Counted from the first letter of the stretch, positions 15,194 to 26,551 are shown. The stretch is 35,640 bases of DNA from Gemmatimonadaceae bacterium (GCA_016741895.1 JACVCT010000003.1:1-35640), one strand, 5' to 3'. The notes: generated by a model not told the origin, from the letters alone. A program made the numbers and translations.

Positions 15194-16585
15194 TCAGGGC
15201 GTGTTGGCGCGCGCGCGCACCCGCACACGAATTTCCTCTGCCGGGCGCGTCGTGAGTCGCGCGTAGGGACGCACGCTTCCGGGATCCAGCGCCTCGAAAT
15301 CGAAGCGCCGCACCAGCCGCGCAATGATGAGCGCGGTTTCGATGGTGGCAAAGGCCGCGCCCACGCAGATGCGCGGCCCCGCGCCGAAGGGGAGATAGCT
15401 CCCAGGCACCTGCTTCGACTCGCGCTCCGGCAGAAAGCGATCGGGGTCGAAACGGTCCGGCTGCTCCCACAGCTTCACGTGCCGGTGCATGCTCCACGGC
15501 GCGATCATGAGCATGGTGCCGCGCTTCACACGCCGGCCGGAGATCTCGGTGTCCGTGCCCGCCACGCGCGGCAGGAAGGTGATCGGCGGATACAGCCGCA
15601 GCACCTCACGGAAGAAGTTGCGCACGAAGGGCAGTCGCTTGGTGTGCTCCAGCAGCATCGGTCCGTCGCCCACCACCTGCGCCACCTCGGCGCGAATGCG
15701 TTCCGCCATGTCGGGACGCTGCGCAAGAATGAAAAACGCCCAGGTGAGCGAGCTGGCCGTGGTTTCGTGCCCGGCGAGGAAGAACACCCCCAGCTGATCG
15801 ATCAGCCCTTCGCGATCGAAGGGCTGCCCGGTCTCGGCATCGCGCGCCTCCAGAATGGCCCCCGCAATATCGTCATACTCCGGGTGCTGCAGCCGGGTGT
15901 CGAGCATGGCGCCCAGATGCATGCGGATGCGCGCGCAGGCCTGACGCACCGGTTCCGGCTGCGTCGTGGGCGACCAGGGCTTGTCCCACAACAGCCGCTT
16001 GATGTCGATCGAGCCCACCTGCCGCTCGAAGCGCATGAAGTCGTCAAACACATCCTGCGACGTGTCTCCCGAGAGCGGCACGGAAAAGATCGTGCGCGTG
16101 ATGACGTCGGCCGTGAGATGACTCATGGCTGCGTCGAGCGAGAATGTCTCCTCCGCGGCGGCCTGCCTGGTCAGATGGGCCTCGTAGTCGTCCACCGCGG
16201 CGGCCATGAAGTCGAACGCCCGATTGATGCGCATGTGCGAGAAGGCCGGGTCCACCATGCGCCGCTGACGACGCCAGGTATCGCCGCTGGTCACGAACAT
16301 GGAGTTGCCGACCAGGTCCTCCAGCGCCTCCACGAACAGGTCGTTCTTGGGAAAGGTGTCGTGGTCGGCAAGAATGCGCCCCACCCACACCGGATCGTTC
16401 AACAGCAGAATGCCGCGGCGTGTATAGCCCAACGGCGTGATCATTTCGCGATACGCAAGATCGGGCAGGAGACTGAGCAGGTCCTTCTCGCGTCTCCACA
16501 TGAGCCGCAACAGCGACGGGACCGGCGCGCGCGGCACCGGAGCCGGTGGGCGCCACAACGTGGTGGTGGTGACGGGTGGCGTCAC
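15194..16585 (-). CDS. Cytochrome P450
   Basis: This is a 463-residue haem monooxygenase. The I-helix oxygen-activation motif AGHETT, the K-helix ExxR in FFREVLRLYPP and the haem loop FGAGPRICVG (proximal Cys at about residue 407) are all intact. No signal peptide, membrane anchor or fused reductase is present, so it is a soluble-type bacterial P450 needing separate redox partners; none is encoded nearby. The layout around the haem and I-helix recalls CYP175A1-like carotenoid hydroxylases and fatty-acid hydroxylases. The start is the GTG at 16585, which overlaps the stop of the upstream membrane-protein gene (GTGA). A longer frame to 16684 has no P450 features. A carotenoid or lipid substrate is only inferred from the neighbourhood. 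Confidence 0.9.
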   Translation of the reverse strand: MTPPVTTTTLWRPPAPVPRAPVPSLLRLMWRREKDLLSLLPDLAYREMITPLGYTRRGILLLNDPVWVGRILADHDTFPKNDLFVEALEDLVGNSMFVTSGDTWRRQRRMVDPAFSHMRINRAFDFMAAAVDDYEAHLTRQAAAEETFSLDAAMSHLTADVITRTIFSVPLSGDTSQDVFDDFMRFERQVGSIDIKRLLWDKPWSPTTQPEPVRQACARIRMHLGAMLDTRLQHPEYDDIAGAILEARDAETGQPFDREGLIDQLGVFFLAGHETTASSLTWAFFILAQRPDMAERIRAEVAQVVGDGPMLLEHTKRLPFVRNFFREVLRLYPPITFLPRVAGTDTEISGRRVKRGTMLMIAPWSMHRHVKLWEQPDRFDPDRFLPERESKQVPGSYLPFGAGPRICVGAAFATIETALIIARLVRRFDFEALDPGSVRPYARLTTRPAEEIRVRVRARANTP

Positions 16586-17319
16586 GACGTGCGAGGGGTC
16601 ACGCGTGCCGAGCGGAGACTGAGGCGAATGCGCGCCTGATGGTAGATGATCATGGCCAGGCCCACGGTGAGCGGAATGGCCCACATGCGCGGATTGAGTG
16701 CCTGCCCGGGATTGAAGCGCACAAAGCCGAAGGCCATGAAGGCCGTATACACCGAGATACCGGACCCCACGATGGCCTTCACGTGCTCGAGCTGGTAGGC
16801 CAGCCGACCCGGCGCCTCGGTGTAGATGAAACGCAGGTTGGTGAGCCCGGACGCCACGCCCACGATGGCAAAGGCCATCATGAGGCCTTCATTGATCTGC
16901 CAGCCACGAATGGCGCAGGCGATGGCGGCCACAATGGTAAGCCCGTTGAGCGCCAGATTGCCCGGGTGGCGGTTGGCCGCATGATTCCGCTTGTTGCGCA
17001 CCGATACCACGCCATGCCAGACCAGCTGAACGGTGAGGATGGCGAGATAGAGCATCATCCAGCCGAAAATGCCCTGAATGCGCTCGGCCGACCAATTCAG
17101 CGCCACCTGCCGGGGATGCGTGGTGATGGGATCGACCATGGTGGTGATGGCCATGCCCATCGCCATGGTGGCGGTGACCAGCATGAGGCGGGCAAACCAG
17201 GTGCCGATTCGGCGGTGCCAATTCCCGCCCTTGCGGTTGAGCGCCGGAATCCAGAACAGCACGAGGCCAATGGCACCCGTGGTGATGTGCACGACCAGAA
17301 AGCTCTCGAACAGCCACAT
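16582..17319 (-). CDS. Seven-helix membrane protein, DUF2306-like
   Basis: The ~245-residue product has about seven hydrophobic segments. It begins with a HITTGAIGLVLFWIPAL helix followed by a basic GGNWHRRIGTWFARLM loop; the histidine pattern resembles the uncharacterised DUF2306/COG5395 membrane family. Conserved-looking His residues near membrane faces (HITTG, WHRR, WHGV) could bind haem or metal, but this is speculation. The ATG at 17319 is used; a TTG at 17337 and a GTG at 17328 are alternatives and no ribosome-binding site separates them. It overlaps the P450 start by 4 bases, so the two are translationally coupled and probably work together. Confidence 0.78.
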   Translation of the reverse strand: MWLFESFLVVHITTGAIGLVLFWIPALNRKGGNWHRRIGTWFARLMLVTATMAMGMAITTMVDPITTHPRQVALNWSAERIQGIFGWMMLYLAILTVQLVWHGVVSVRNKRNHAANRHPGNLALNGLTIVAAIACAIRGWQINEGLMMAFAIVGVASGLTNLRFIYTEAPGRLAYQLEHVKAIVGSGISVYTAFMAFGFVRFNPGQALNPRMWAIPLTVGLAMIIYHQARIRLSLRSARVTPRTS

Positions 17320-17642
17320 GTGCGGCACCGGTACCAAAGGCGGGATTCGGGGGTATCAGCCGGTGTGACCATGCCGGATCCAGCCAAAGGGATCGGCCCG
17401 AAGGGACGCACTCGCAGGGATGTGCCAAGCTCGCACCCACCGGCCGATCGCGCCACAGGACCGATGGGACCTAGTGAACAGTGCGGATCAGGCGGTCAGC
17501 GACCGACACTGCGTCATATGGGGGCTGTTCGCTTGACCCTGCACCGCCCTCCGGGTTAACTCTAGCAGTTGCGTGAGGTGTCCCAATTCGTCCCCGATCG
17601 GCGCGAAGACGGACCCTCGGCCGCCCCTTGTACCGGAACGTT
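17320..17642. other. Divergent gap between the P450 module and clpX
   Basis: About 320 bases with no credible gene. It must hold the promoter of the P450 module (minus strand) and that of clpX (plus strand). Only a clpX-side candidate is visible (17533-17561). No heat-shock CIRCE-type inverted repeat was found. Confidence 0.5.
17533..17561 (+). promoter_or_regulatory. Candidate sigma-70-type promoter for clpX
   Basis: TTGACC (17533-17538) matches the -35 consensus at five of six positions. After exactly 17 bases comes TTAACT (17556-17561), matching three of six of the -10. It would give a leader of roughly 75 bases before the clpX ATG. Confidence 0.4.
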
Positions 17643-18917
17643 ATGTCCCACGACAAGCACCTGCGCTGCTCCTTCTGCGGCAAGTCCAAGGACGCCGTCC
17701 GGAAGTTCATTTCGGGCCCCTCGGTCTACATCTGCAACGAGTGCATCGCCCTCTGCAACGAGATTCTGGCAGAGGACGAGGAGCGCGAGGTTGCCGAATC
17801 GATCACGCAGGTCCCCACGCCGCGTGAAATCAAGAACATCCTCGATCAGTATGTGATCGGGCAGGAGCAGGCCAAGAAGGCGCTGTCGGTGGCGGTCTAC
17901 AACCACTACAAGCGCATCAACGCCGCCGGCTCGGCCCGCGAAGACGACGTCGAGCTCGACAAGTCGAACATCCTGCTCATCGGGCCCACGGGCACGGGCA
18001 AGACCCTGCTCGCGCAGACTCTGGCCCGCATTCTCGATGTGCCGTTCACCATTGCCGACGCCACCACGCTGACCGAGGCCGGCTACGTGGGCGAAGACGT
18101 GGAGAACATTCTGGTGCGGCTGCTGCAGGCCGGTGACTTCAATGTCGCCGAATGCGAGCGCGGCATCGTGTACATCGACGAAATCGACAAGATCGCGCGC
18201 AAGTCGGAGAATCCGAGCATCACGCGCGACGTGTCGGGTGAGGGCGTGCAGCAGGCCCTGCTCAAGATTCTCGAGGGCACGGTGGCCAGCGTGCCGCCGC
18301 AGGGCGGGCGCAAGCATCCGCAGCAGGAATACATCCAGATCAACACCAAGGACATCCTGTTCATCTGCGGTGGGGCCTTTGACGGACTCGAGAAGATCAT
18401 CGAGTCCCGCACGGGTCGTCGCCAGCTGGGCTTCGATGCGCGCAAGGGCGACGCCGCCAGCGACAGCAAGGTGGTGGCGCTCAAGCAGACGACGCCCAAG
18501 ACACCCTTTGCCGAAGTGGAGCCGGATGACCTGCTGCGCTTTGGCATCATTCCGGAACTGGTGGGTCGCCTGCCCGTCTGCGTGCCGCTCGAGGCACTCG
18601 ACGAGGAGGCCCTGGTCTCCATTCTCAAGGAGCCCAAGAACGCGCTCACCAAGCAGTACACTCGCCTCTTCGACCTCGAAGAGGTGAAGATCACCTTCGA
18701 GGACAGCGCGCTGCGCGCCGTGGCCCAGAAGGCGCTCAAGCGTGGCACGGGTGCCCGCGGCCTGCGTGCCATTCTCGAAGAAACCTTGCTCGATACCATG
18801 TTCGAACTGCCCACCCGCGATGATGTCGTGGAAGTGCGGGTCACCGAGGCTGCGGTGCAGCACGGTGGGCCGCCGCTCCTCGAAATCGCGCCCAAGCGGC
18901 AGAAGAAGGAAGCCTGA
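17643..18917 (+). CDS. clpX: ATP-dependent Clp protease ATP-binding subunit ClpX
   Basis: ClpX is the AAA+ unfoldase that feeds ClpP. The 424-residue product has an N-terminal zinc-binding domain (Cys9, Cys12, Cys31, Cys34), Walker A GPTGTGKT (114-121), pore loop GYVGEDVE and Walker [10 protein letters not shown] ClpP-docking loop follows, in which LGF (within [11 protein letters not shown]) replaces the common IGF. The C-terminal AAA+ small domain includes [12 protein letters not shown]. The ATG at 17643 gives the conserved start; a TTG five codons earlier is less likely. lon follows 35 bases after its stop. Confidence 0.96.
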   Translation: MSHDKHLRCSFCGKSKDAVRKFISGPSVYICNECIALCNEILAEDEEREVAESITQVPTPREIKNILDQYVIGQEQAKKALSVAVYNHYKRINAAGSAREDDVELDKSNILLIGPTGTGKTLLAQTLARILDVPFTIADATTLTEAGYVGEDVENILVRLLQAGDFNVAECERGIVYIDEIDKIARKSENPSITRDVSGEGVQQALLKILEGTVASVPPQGGRKHPQQEYIQINTKDILFICGGAFDGLEKIIESRTGRRQLGFDARKGDAASDSKVVALKQTTPKTPFAEVEPDDLLRFGIIPELVGRLPVCVPLEALDEEALVSILKEPKNALTKQYTRLFDLEEVKITFEDSALRAVAQKALKRGTGARGLRAILEETLLDTMFELPTRDDVVEVRVTEAAVQHGGPPLLEIAPKRQKKEA

Positions 18918-18952
18918 CGACGAAACGCCCCTCGAGGACCGGCAGCCCCAGG

Positions 18953-21342
<2,390 letters not shown>

Positions 21343-21346
<4 letters not shown>

Positions 21347-22044
21347 GCGAACGGGAATTCACCCCGGAGATCATCCCGGAATCTGCTGACGATCTGGCGG
21401 AGGAGCAGCGCGCCCCGTCGGCTGGCAGCGATCCGCTCGTCATCCGTCACCTCGAGTACCTCGGCCCGATGGCCACCCAGGACGGCTGGCGCCCGGAAAC
21501 GACACTGCCCGAAGTGGCCTTCGTGGGCCGCTCGAACGTGGGCAAGTCGTCGCTGCTGAACCGGCTCATGCGGCGCAAGGCGTTTGCGCGCGTGAGCAAC
21601 ACGCCCGGCCGCACACGGGAAATCCATTTCTTCGACGTGAACCGGCAGTTCATTCTTGCCGACCTGCCGGGCTACGGCTACGCGCGCATCAGCAAGTCAC
21701 GCAAGGCGGAGTGGCGGCCGCTCATCGAGGGCTTTCTCCGGCACAGTGCCAACCTGCGGGGCGTGGTGCAACTGCTGGATGTGCGCCACGATCCCACCGG
21801 CGACGACCATGTCATGCTGGACTTTCTCGCCGATCTCGGGGTACCCACCATTGTCGCCGTGACCAAAGTGGACAAGCTTTCGCGCGCCCAGGCTCAGGCC
21901 CGCGTGCAACTGCTTGCCAAGAGCCTTGGGCTGGATGTGGATCAGATCGTGCCGTTCAGCGCCCGCACCGGAGAGGGGCGCGACGAACTGGCGCGCGCGC
22001 TGCAGGACCTGCTCGCTCTTCCCGACTGGAGGACCTCGCCGTGA
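21343..22044 (+). CDS. engB: Ribosome biogenesis GTPase EngB (YsxC/YihA)
   Basis: EngB is a small essential GTPase that acts in assembly of the large ribosomal subunit. The 233-residue product shows G1 GRSNVGKS (62-69), G2-region TPGRTR, G3 DLPGYGYA, G4 TKVDK and G5 FSARTG. About 30 acidic residues precede the fold, longer than the usual N-terminus. Start and stop overlap the neighbours: ATGA with lon and GTGA with the lipoprotein gene. lon-engB adjacency is common in bacteria. Confidence 0.95.
22028..22033 (+). promoter_or_regulatory. Ribosome-binding site choosing a GTG start
   Basis: GGAGGA, inside the 3' end of engB, lies 7 bases before the GTG at 22041. This supports that GTG over the in-frame ATG at 22062. 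Confidence 0.65.
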
Positions 22045-22754
22045 CCGCTCGCTTGCTCGTGATGCGCTGGCCCCGCGTGCTGGGCCTGGGCTTGCTGCCC
22101 GCCGTCCTCATGGCCTGTGCGTCTGCCGGGCCCATGGTGGCGCAGGGTGCCCCCCCGGGGGGCACCGCGCGCCCTGCCGCCCAGATCCCCCTGCTGCCCG
22201 CCGACACACTGGACCCCAATTGGGTGCCGGCCGGGTTTGGCACACTCCGGCAGGATGACATCGCGCTCAAGACCTCGCCGGCCAACGGGCTGCAGGTGCG
22301 GGCGATTCCGCTCGACGAGCGTCTCATCCGGCTGCTGTCGCCGGATTCGTACCGGGCGCTGCGCGACATGCAGATCAGCAAGGCGACCCAGCTGCTGGCC
22401 ATCAAGGATCGCTACCGGCTGCCCGGCTACTCCGTGTGGTACGTGAGCTTCTTTGCGCTCGAGCAGGGCGAAACGCGGTTTTCTCCGCAGGAGTTCATCA
22501 TCAGCAACACCGGGCGCGACTTCCGTCCGCTCGATGTCGTGCCGCTCACGCCGGGCTTCGGTGAATACCGCCTGCGGCAGCGCGAGGTGCAGAGTGCGCT
22601 GTTCGTGTTCGACGGACAGATCGACGTGAACCAGCCCATCACTTCTCAGATGGAGAGTGTGTCGAGCGTCACGGACTGGGGTGCGGTGCTGCAGCGGGTG
22701 GAGCGGGAGCGGGCGTTGGTGCGGGCGCGGGCGTCGGGAGCCCAAAAGAAATAG
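22041..22754 (+). CDS. Putative lipoprotein of unknown function
   Basis: The 237-residue product starts with a hydrophobic signal and a lipobox-like VLMAC, giving a candidate lipidated Cys at residue 26, then a Pro/Ala-rich linker. The mature part has no family I recognise. Recognisable stretches are YSVWYVSFFALEQGE, FSPQEFIISNTGRDFRPLDV and a helical, Arg-rich C-terminus. It reads like a compact extracytoplasmic beta-rich domain. The GTG start overlaps the engB stop (GTGA) and has a strong ribosome-binding site, so it is coupled to engB. Its link to the protease/GTPase genes may be only positional. Confidence 0.78.
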   Translation: MTARLLVMRWPRVLGLGLLPAVLMACASAGPMVAQGAPPGGTARPAAQIPLLPADTLDPNWVPAGFGTLRQDDIALKTSPANGLQVRAIPLDERLIRLLSPDSYRALRDMQISKATQLLAIKDRYRLPGYSVWYVSFFALEQGETRFSPQEFIISNTGRDFRPLDVVPLTPGFGEYRLRQREVQSALFVFDGQIDVNQPITSQMESVSSVTDWGAVLQRVERERALVRARASGAQKK

Positions 22755-22756
22755 GG

Positions 22757-22854
22757 GCGTAAGGTGGACCGCGTAAGGTGAACTGCGGGAAGGAACTGCG
22801 ACCGGGGTGGGCGTAAGGATTGACCGCGTTAGGTCAACCGCGGGAAGGAACTGC
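22757..22854. repeat. Nested tandem repeat in a convergent gap
   Basis: Two ~44-base blocks (22757-22799 and 22811-22854, period 54-55) each hold three degenerate 14-15-base units: GCGTAAGG-type, GCGTWAGGT-type and an identical GCGGGAAGGAACTGC. The second block also contains a TTGACC-N6-GGTCAA hairpin. The second block runs into the 3' end of the NUDIX gene and encodes its last residues and stop. Confidence 0.8.
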
Positions 22855-23373
22855 AGGCGAGATGCGCAGCACATCCTCGGCGTGGCCGGCGTCGCCGCTG
22901 CGCAGCAGCCACATCGCGTAACGCACGGCGTCGTGCTCGCGCGGCCATTGCAGCGTGCGAGTGGCCCCCAGCGGTGTGCGCCACCGGTACGCATCATGCT
23001 CCGGCCCCAGGTGCACCGTGGCGTCGGGGGGCACGATGGCGGCGAACACGACCGCCAACTGCACCGTGTCCTGCGCGTGAAGATAGAACGGATTGACGGT
23101 GAGACTGTACAGCCGTTCCACCGGCAGCCCCGTCTCCTCCTGCACTTCACGTCTCGCGGCCTCGGCGGGTCGCTCACTGGCCTCGATGCTGCCGTGCACC
23201 AGCTCCCAGGCCCCCGTGCAGCGCACGCCGGCGGCGCGACGCAGGGTGAGTACGCGCCAGCGGTCGCGTGAGGCCGGGGGCGCCGGGGCAAGCACCACCA
23301 CATCCACCACGCGAGTCTCGTATCGCGTGCCGCCAGCTGGCGTGGCCCTGAGGCCTTTGGGCTCGTCGGTCAT
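22834..23373 (-). CDS. NUDIX hydrolase
   Basis: NUDIX enzymes cleave nucleoside diphosphates linked to another group. The 179-residue product has a complete box: Gly then E after five residues in GSIEASERPAEAARR, continuing REVQEETGL, which matches G-x5-E-x7-REUxEExGU. The N-terminal part (VVDVVVLAPAP, WRVLTLRRA) and WELVHGSIE fit the (d)NTP-type fold. The family is too broad to name a substrate. The last few codons lie inside the nested repeat, so the C-terminus may have been altered by repeat growth. The ATG at 23373 diverges from trpE. Confidence 0.88.
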   Translation of the reverse strand: MTDEPKGLRATPAGGTRYETRVVDVVVLAPAPPASRDRWRVLTLRRAAGVRCTGAWELVHGSIEASERPAEAARREVQEETGLPVERLYSLTVNPFYLHAQDTVQLAVVFAAIVPPDATVHLGPEHDAYRWRTPLGATRTLQWPREHDAVRYAMWLLRSGDAGHAEDVLRISPAVPSRG

Positions 23374-23430
23374 GAAGCAATGCTAGATCGTCGCTTGCCC
23401 CATGGCGAGCGCTCCGGCGAAGTTCCACGC

Positions 23431-24954
23431 ATGTCCTCGTACGCCGAATTCCGCGCCCGCGCCGACTCCTGCCGCACGACCGGCGGACTCGTGCCCGTGT
23501 GGCAGGATTGCCTGCTCGATCTCTGCACGCCCGTGTCCGCGTTTGCGCGGCTGCGGCGCGGCCCGTTTGCCTTTCTGCTCGAGTCGGCCGTGACCCGCGG
23601 TGAAGCCTGGTCACGCTACACCTACCTGGGCACCGAACCGCGGGGCGCCTGGCGCCTCAGGGACGGCGTGGTGGAAGACTGGACGGCAGAACGAGGCTGG
23701 CACGGCGCGCGCACCCCGGCAGACCCCATTGCCGACCTGCGCGACCTCGTGCGCGACATGCGTCCGGTGGAGGCACCCGAGCTGGGCACGTTGTGGAGCG
23801 GCGCGTTCGGGTTCTTCTCCTACGACGTGGTGCGCCACATCGAGCGCCTGCCGCATGCACCGCCGCGTGGCGTTGACGCGCCCGATGCCTGCTTCGTCTT
23901 CACCGACGCGCTGGTGGTCATCGACAACTGGCTGGGACAGGCGCGCGTGATCGTGTCCGTTCCGGTGCCGGCGCAGGCAAGCGACGCACAGTGTGAAGCC
24001 CTGCACGCACAGGCCTGCAGGACGATGCAGGACACCATCGCGCGTCTGCAGGGACCCGAGGTGCTGCCACCGCTGCAGCTGGCTACCGACGCCGCGCCGG
24101 CCACCGGCACGGTGGCGTTCACGCGTGAGCGCTTCCTTGCCGCGGTGGAACGCATCAAGGAGTACATCCTGGCCGGCGATGTGTTTCAGGCCTTGCTGGC
24201 CCGACGGGTGGAAGTGCCGTTGGACTTCGATCCGACGACCCTGTATCGCACGCTGCGCGCATTGAATCCGTCGCCGTACATGTTTCACCTGCAGCTCGAT
24301 GGACTTGAGCTCGTGGGCAGTTCGCCGGAAATGATGCTGCGTGTGGCTGACGGACGTGTGACCGTGCGACCCATTGCCGGCACCCGGCCACGCGGACGTA
24401 CGCCCGAGGAGGACCGCGCCCTCTCGGAGGAACTGCTCGCCGACGAGAAGGAACGCGCCGAGCACGTCATGCTGGTGGATCTCGGCCGCAACGATGTGGG
24501 CCGACTCGCGCAGTACGGTAGCGTGGAGGTCACCGACCTCATGGTGGTGGAGAAGTACTCGCACGTCTTTCACATCGTCAGTCAGGTGGAAGGACAGTTG
24601 CCGGACGGCGCGAGCGCGCTCGATGCGTTTCGTGCCGTGTTCCCGGCGGGCACCATGACCGGTGCGCCCAAGGTGCGGGCCATGGAGATCATCGACGAAC
24701 TCGAGCCCGAACGGCGCGGTGCCTATGCGGGCGCGCTGGGCGTGATCGGTGCCGGCGACAAGCGCATGGACCTGGCCATCACCATCCGCACCTGTGTCAT
24801 CGCGAATGGTGTGGCCTCGGTGCAGTCGGGTGCAGGCATCGTGCACGACTCCGTTCCGGAGAAGGAATGGGAGGAGTGCGACAACAAGGCCCGCGCGATG
24901 CTCACGGCCATTGGTCGGGCGCGCCGCGCCGGCGCCACGCCGTCCGCCACCTGA
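23431..24954 (+). CDS. trpE: Anthranilate synthase component I
   Basis: TrpE makes anthranilate from chorismate with ammonia supplied by TrpG, the first step of tryptophan synthesis. The 507-residue product has an N-terminal region with FLLES, matching the tryptophan feedback-site LLES motif. The chorismate-binding domain has PIAGTRPRGRTPEEDR, DEKERAEHVMLVDLGRND, TGAPKVRAMEIIDELEPERRG in overlapping blocks, and QSGAGIVHDS. The ATG at 23431 is preferred. The ATG at 23380 would leave only 6 bases to the divergent NUDIX start and adds unconserved residues. No trpG or other trp gene is adjacent and no leader peptide or attenuator was seen. Para-aminobenzoate synthase PabB is a related alternative; LLES favours TrpE. 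Confidence 0.9.
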   Translation: MSSYAEFRARADSCRTTGGLVPVWQDCLLDLCTPVSAFARLRRGPFAFLLESAVTRGEAWSRYTYLGTEPRGAWRLRDGVVEDWTAERGWHGARTPADPIADLRDLVRDMRPVEAPELGTLWSGAFGFFSYDVVRHIERLPHAPPRGVDAPDACFVFTDALVVIDNWLGQARVIVSVPVPAQASDAQCEALHAQACRTMQDTIARLQGPEVLPPLQLATDAAPATGTVAFTRERFLAAVERIKEYILAGDVFQALLARRVEVPLDFDPTTLYRTLRALNPSPYMFHLQLDGLELVGSSPEMMLRVADGRVTVRPIAGTRPRGRTPEEDRALSEELLADEKERAEHVMLVDLGRNDVGRLAQYGSVEVTDLMVVEKYSHVFHIVSQVEGQLPDGASALDAFRAVFPAGTMTGAPKVRAMEIIDELEPERRGAYAGALGVIGAGDKRMDLAITIRTCVIANGVASVQSGAGIVHDSVPEKEWEECDNKARAMLTAIGRARRAGATPSAT

Positions 24955-24967
24955 GTCGGCGCGCCAC

Positions 24968-26551
24968 GTGCCCCTGCTGCTCGTCTCCACGGCCGGTGAC
25001 CGGCGCTTCGCCCTCTCGGGACGCGCGTCACTGATCGTGGGCCGCGATCCGGTTTGCGACCTGCCCGTGCTGCATCCGGCCGTTTCGCGTCGCCATGCGG
25101 AGGTTCAGGCGGACGAGGCGCAGGATTCCCTGTCCATCATTGACCTCGCGTCCCGCAACGGCACCTGGATCAACGGCGCGCGGATCAGTCGTGCCGTGGC
25201 CACGGTGGGAGACACCGTCGCGTTCGGGACGGTGACCTTCACGCTGCAGCGTGCCGAACTCGTGCCGCTGCGCCCCACGCCCTCGCTGTCGAGTGTCGAT
25301 CCCGGCAGCACCCTGCTGCGCGAACGTCTGGTGCCATCGCGCGCCCAGGCGCTGGCCGATGTCGCGGCCGCCACCGACCGCGCCACGGCGCGTCTCACGC
25401 AGTTGGTGCAGATCGCCCAGCGTCTTGGCACCTTCGGTGAACTCGATGCGCTGCTGGAAGCCATCGCCGCCGATCTCTTCGACACGTTCGACGCCGATCG
25501 GGTGGCGGTGCTGCTCACGGGACCATCCGGTGAACTGGACACGCGCATTGCGCGTGATCGCCACGGTGCCATCCCGCGCCCGGTCCCGCGCGCCATCGCC
25601 CACGGCGTGGCCGAACGCCAGGTGGCGCTGCTCACCAACGATGCCGGAACCGATACACGCACGGCCGGCGAGTCCGTGCTGCAGCAGGCCGTCAAGTCTG
25701 CCATGGCCGCGCCGCTGCTGGGCGAGGGACGCAGTACGCTGGGTGTGCTGTACGTGGATCACCTGCGGGATCGTGATGTCTTCAACGACGACGATCTTGC
25801 GTTTCTGGTGGCCTTTGCGGGCATCGCCGCGGCAGCAGTGGAGCGTGAGACGACGGCCGAGCAGCTGGTGCAGGCCGAGCGGGTGCGGGAGAACTTCGAA
25901 CGCTACTTCAGTCCGCAGCTCGCGCAGCGCATTGCCGCGCACACCACGCGTGTGGTGCCGGGCGGTGAACGCCGCGATGTGGTGGTGCTCTTCAGCGATA
26001 TCCGCGGCTTCACGGCCATAGCCGAAGCCCTGCCGGCCACGCAGATGGCCGAGCAGCTCAACGAGTACTTCACGGCCATGGTGGACTGTGTGTTCCGCTA
26101 TGGCGGCGCGCTCGACAAGTTCATCGGCGACGCCATCATGGCCTACTGGGGCGCACCCGATGCGGATGAGGATGCGCTGCCTCATGCGCTGGCCGCCGCC
26201 GAGGACATGCAACGCGATCTCGCGGCCCTCAACGCCCGATGGACCCGTGAGGGTCGACCCACCTGGTCGGTGGGCATCGGCATCCATGCCGGCGACGCCT
26301 TCGTCGGCAATGTGGGCTCACCGCGGCGTCTGGAGTACACTCTCATCGGCGACACGGTGAACGTGGCGAGCCGCCTGTGCAGTCTGGCGCCGGGTGGGGC
26401 CATCCTGGTCAGCGAGCACGTCGCGCAGCAGCTTGCGATGCTTGGCCGCAGGGCCGCTGTCGCGCCCGCCCTGCGCTATGCGCGGCGCGACGGTGGAGAC
26501 TGCGCCGCCTGGTGTGTTTCGCCGGGTACCGACGAGGCCCCGGGGGCATGA
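24968..26551 (+). CDS. Class III adenylate cyclase with FHA and GAF sensor domains
   Basis: This 527-residue protein should make cAMP under two sensory inputs. Domain order is FHA (1 to ~95; VGRDPVCDL, SRRHAEV, NGTWING; phosphothreonine-binding residues present), GAF (~140-295; small-molecule sensor), a short linker helix, and a class III cyclase domain (~335-500). Metal ligands Asp344 (LFSDIRGFT) and Asp388 (FIGDAIMAY), the adenine-selecting Lys384 and Asp462 (LIGDTVN), and Asn465/Arg469 (NVASR) are all present, so it looks active and adenylate-specific. There is no membrane segment. The start is the GTG at 24968, 13 bases after trpE. The kinase-like gene overlaps its stop (ATGA). Confidence 0.9.
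   Translation: MPLLLVSTAGDRRFALSGRASLIVGRDPVCDLPVLHPAVSRRHAEVQADEAQDSLSIIDLASRNGTWINGARISRAVATVGDTVAFGTVTFTLQRAELVPLRPTPSLSSVDPGSTLLRERLVPSRAQALADVAAATDRATARLTQLVQIAQRLGTFGELDALLEAIAADLFDTFDADRVAVLLTGPSGELDTRIARDRHGAIPRPVPRAIAHGVAERQVALLTNDAGTDTRTAGESVLQQAVKSAMAAPLLGEGRSTLGVLYVDHLRDRDVFNDDDLAFLVAFAGIAAAAVERETTAEQLVQAERVRENFERYFSPQLAQRIAAHTTRVVPGGERRDVVVLFSDIRGFTAIAEALPATQMAEQLNEYFTAMVDCVFRYGGALDKFIGDAIMAYWGAPDADEDALPHALAAAEDMQRDLAALNARWTREGRPTWSVGIGIHAGDAFVGNVGSPRRLEYTLIGDTVNVASRLCSLAPGGAILVSEHVAQQLAMLGRRAAVAPALRYARRDGGDCAAWCVSPGTDEAPGA

Noticed and set aside
17320-17642. Heat-shock CIRCE or other chaperone operator before clpX
   Set aside because: No TTAGCACTC-N9-GAGTGCTAA-like inverted repeat was found in the gap.
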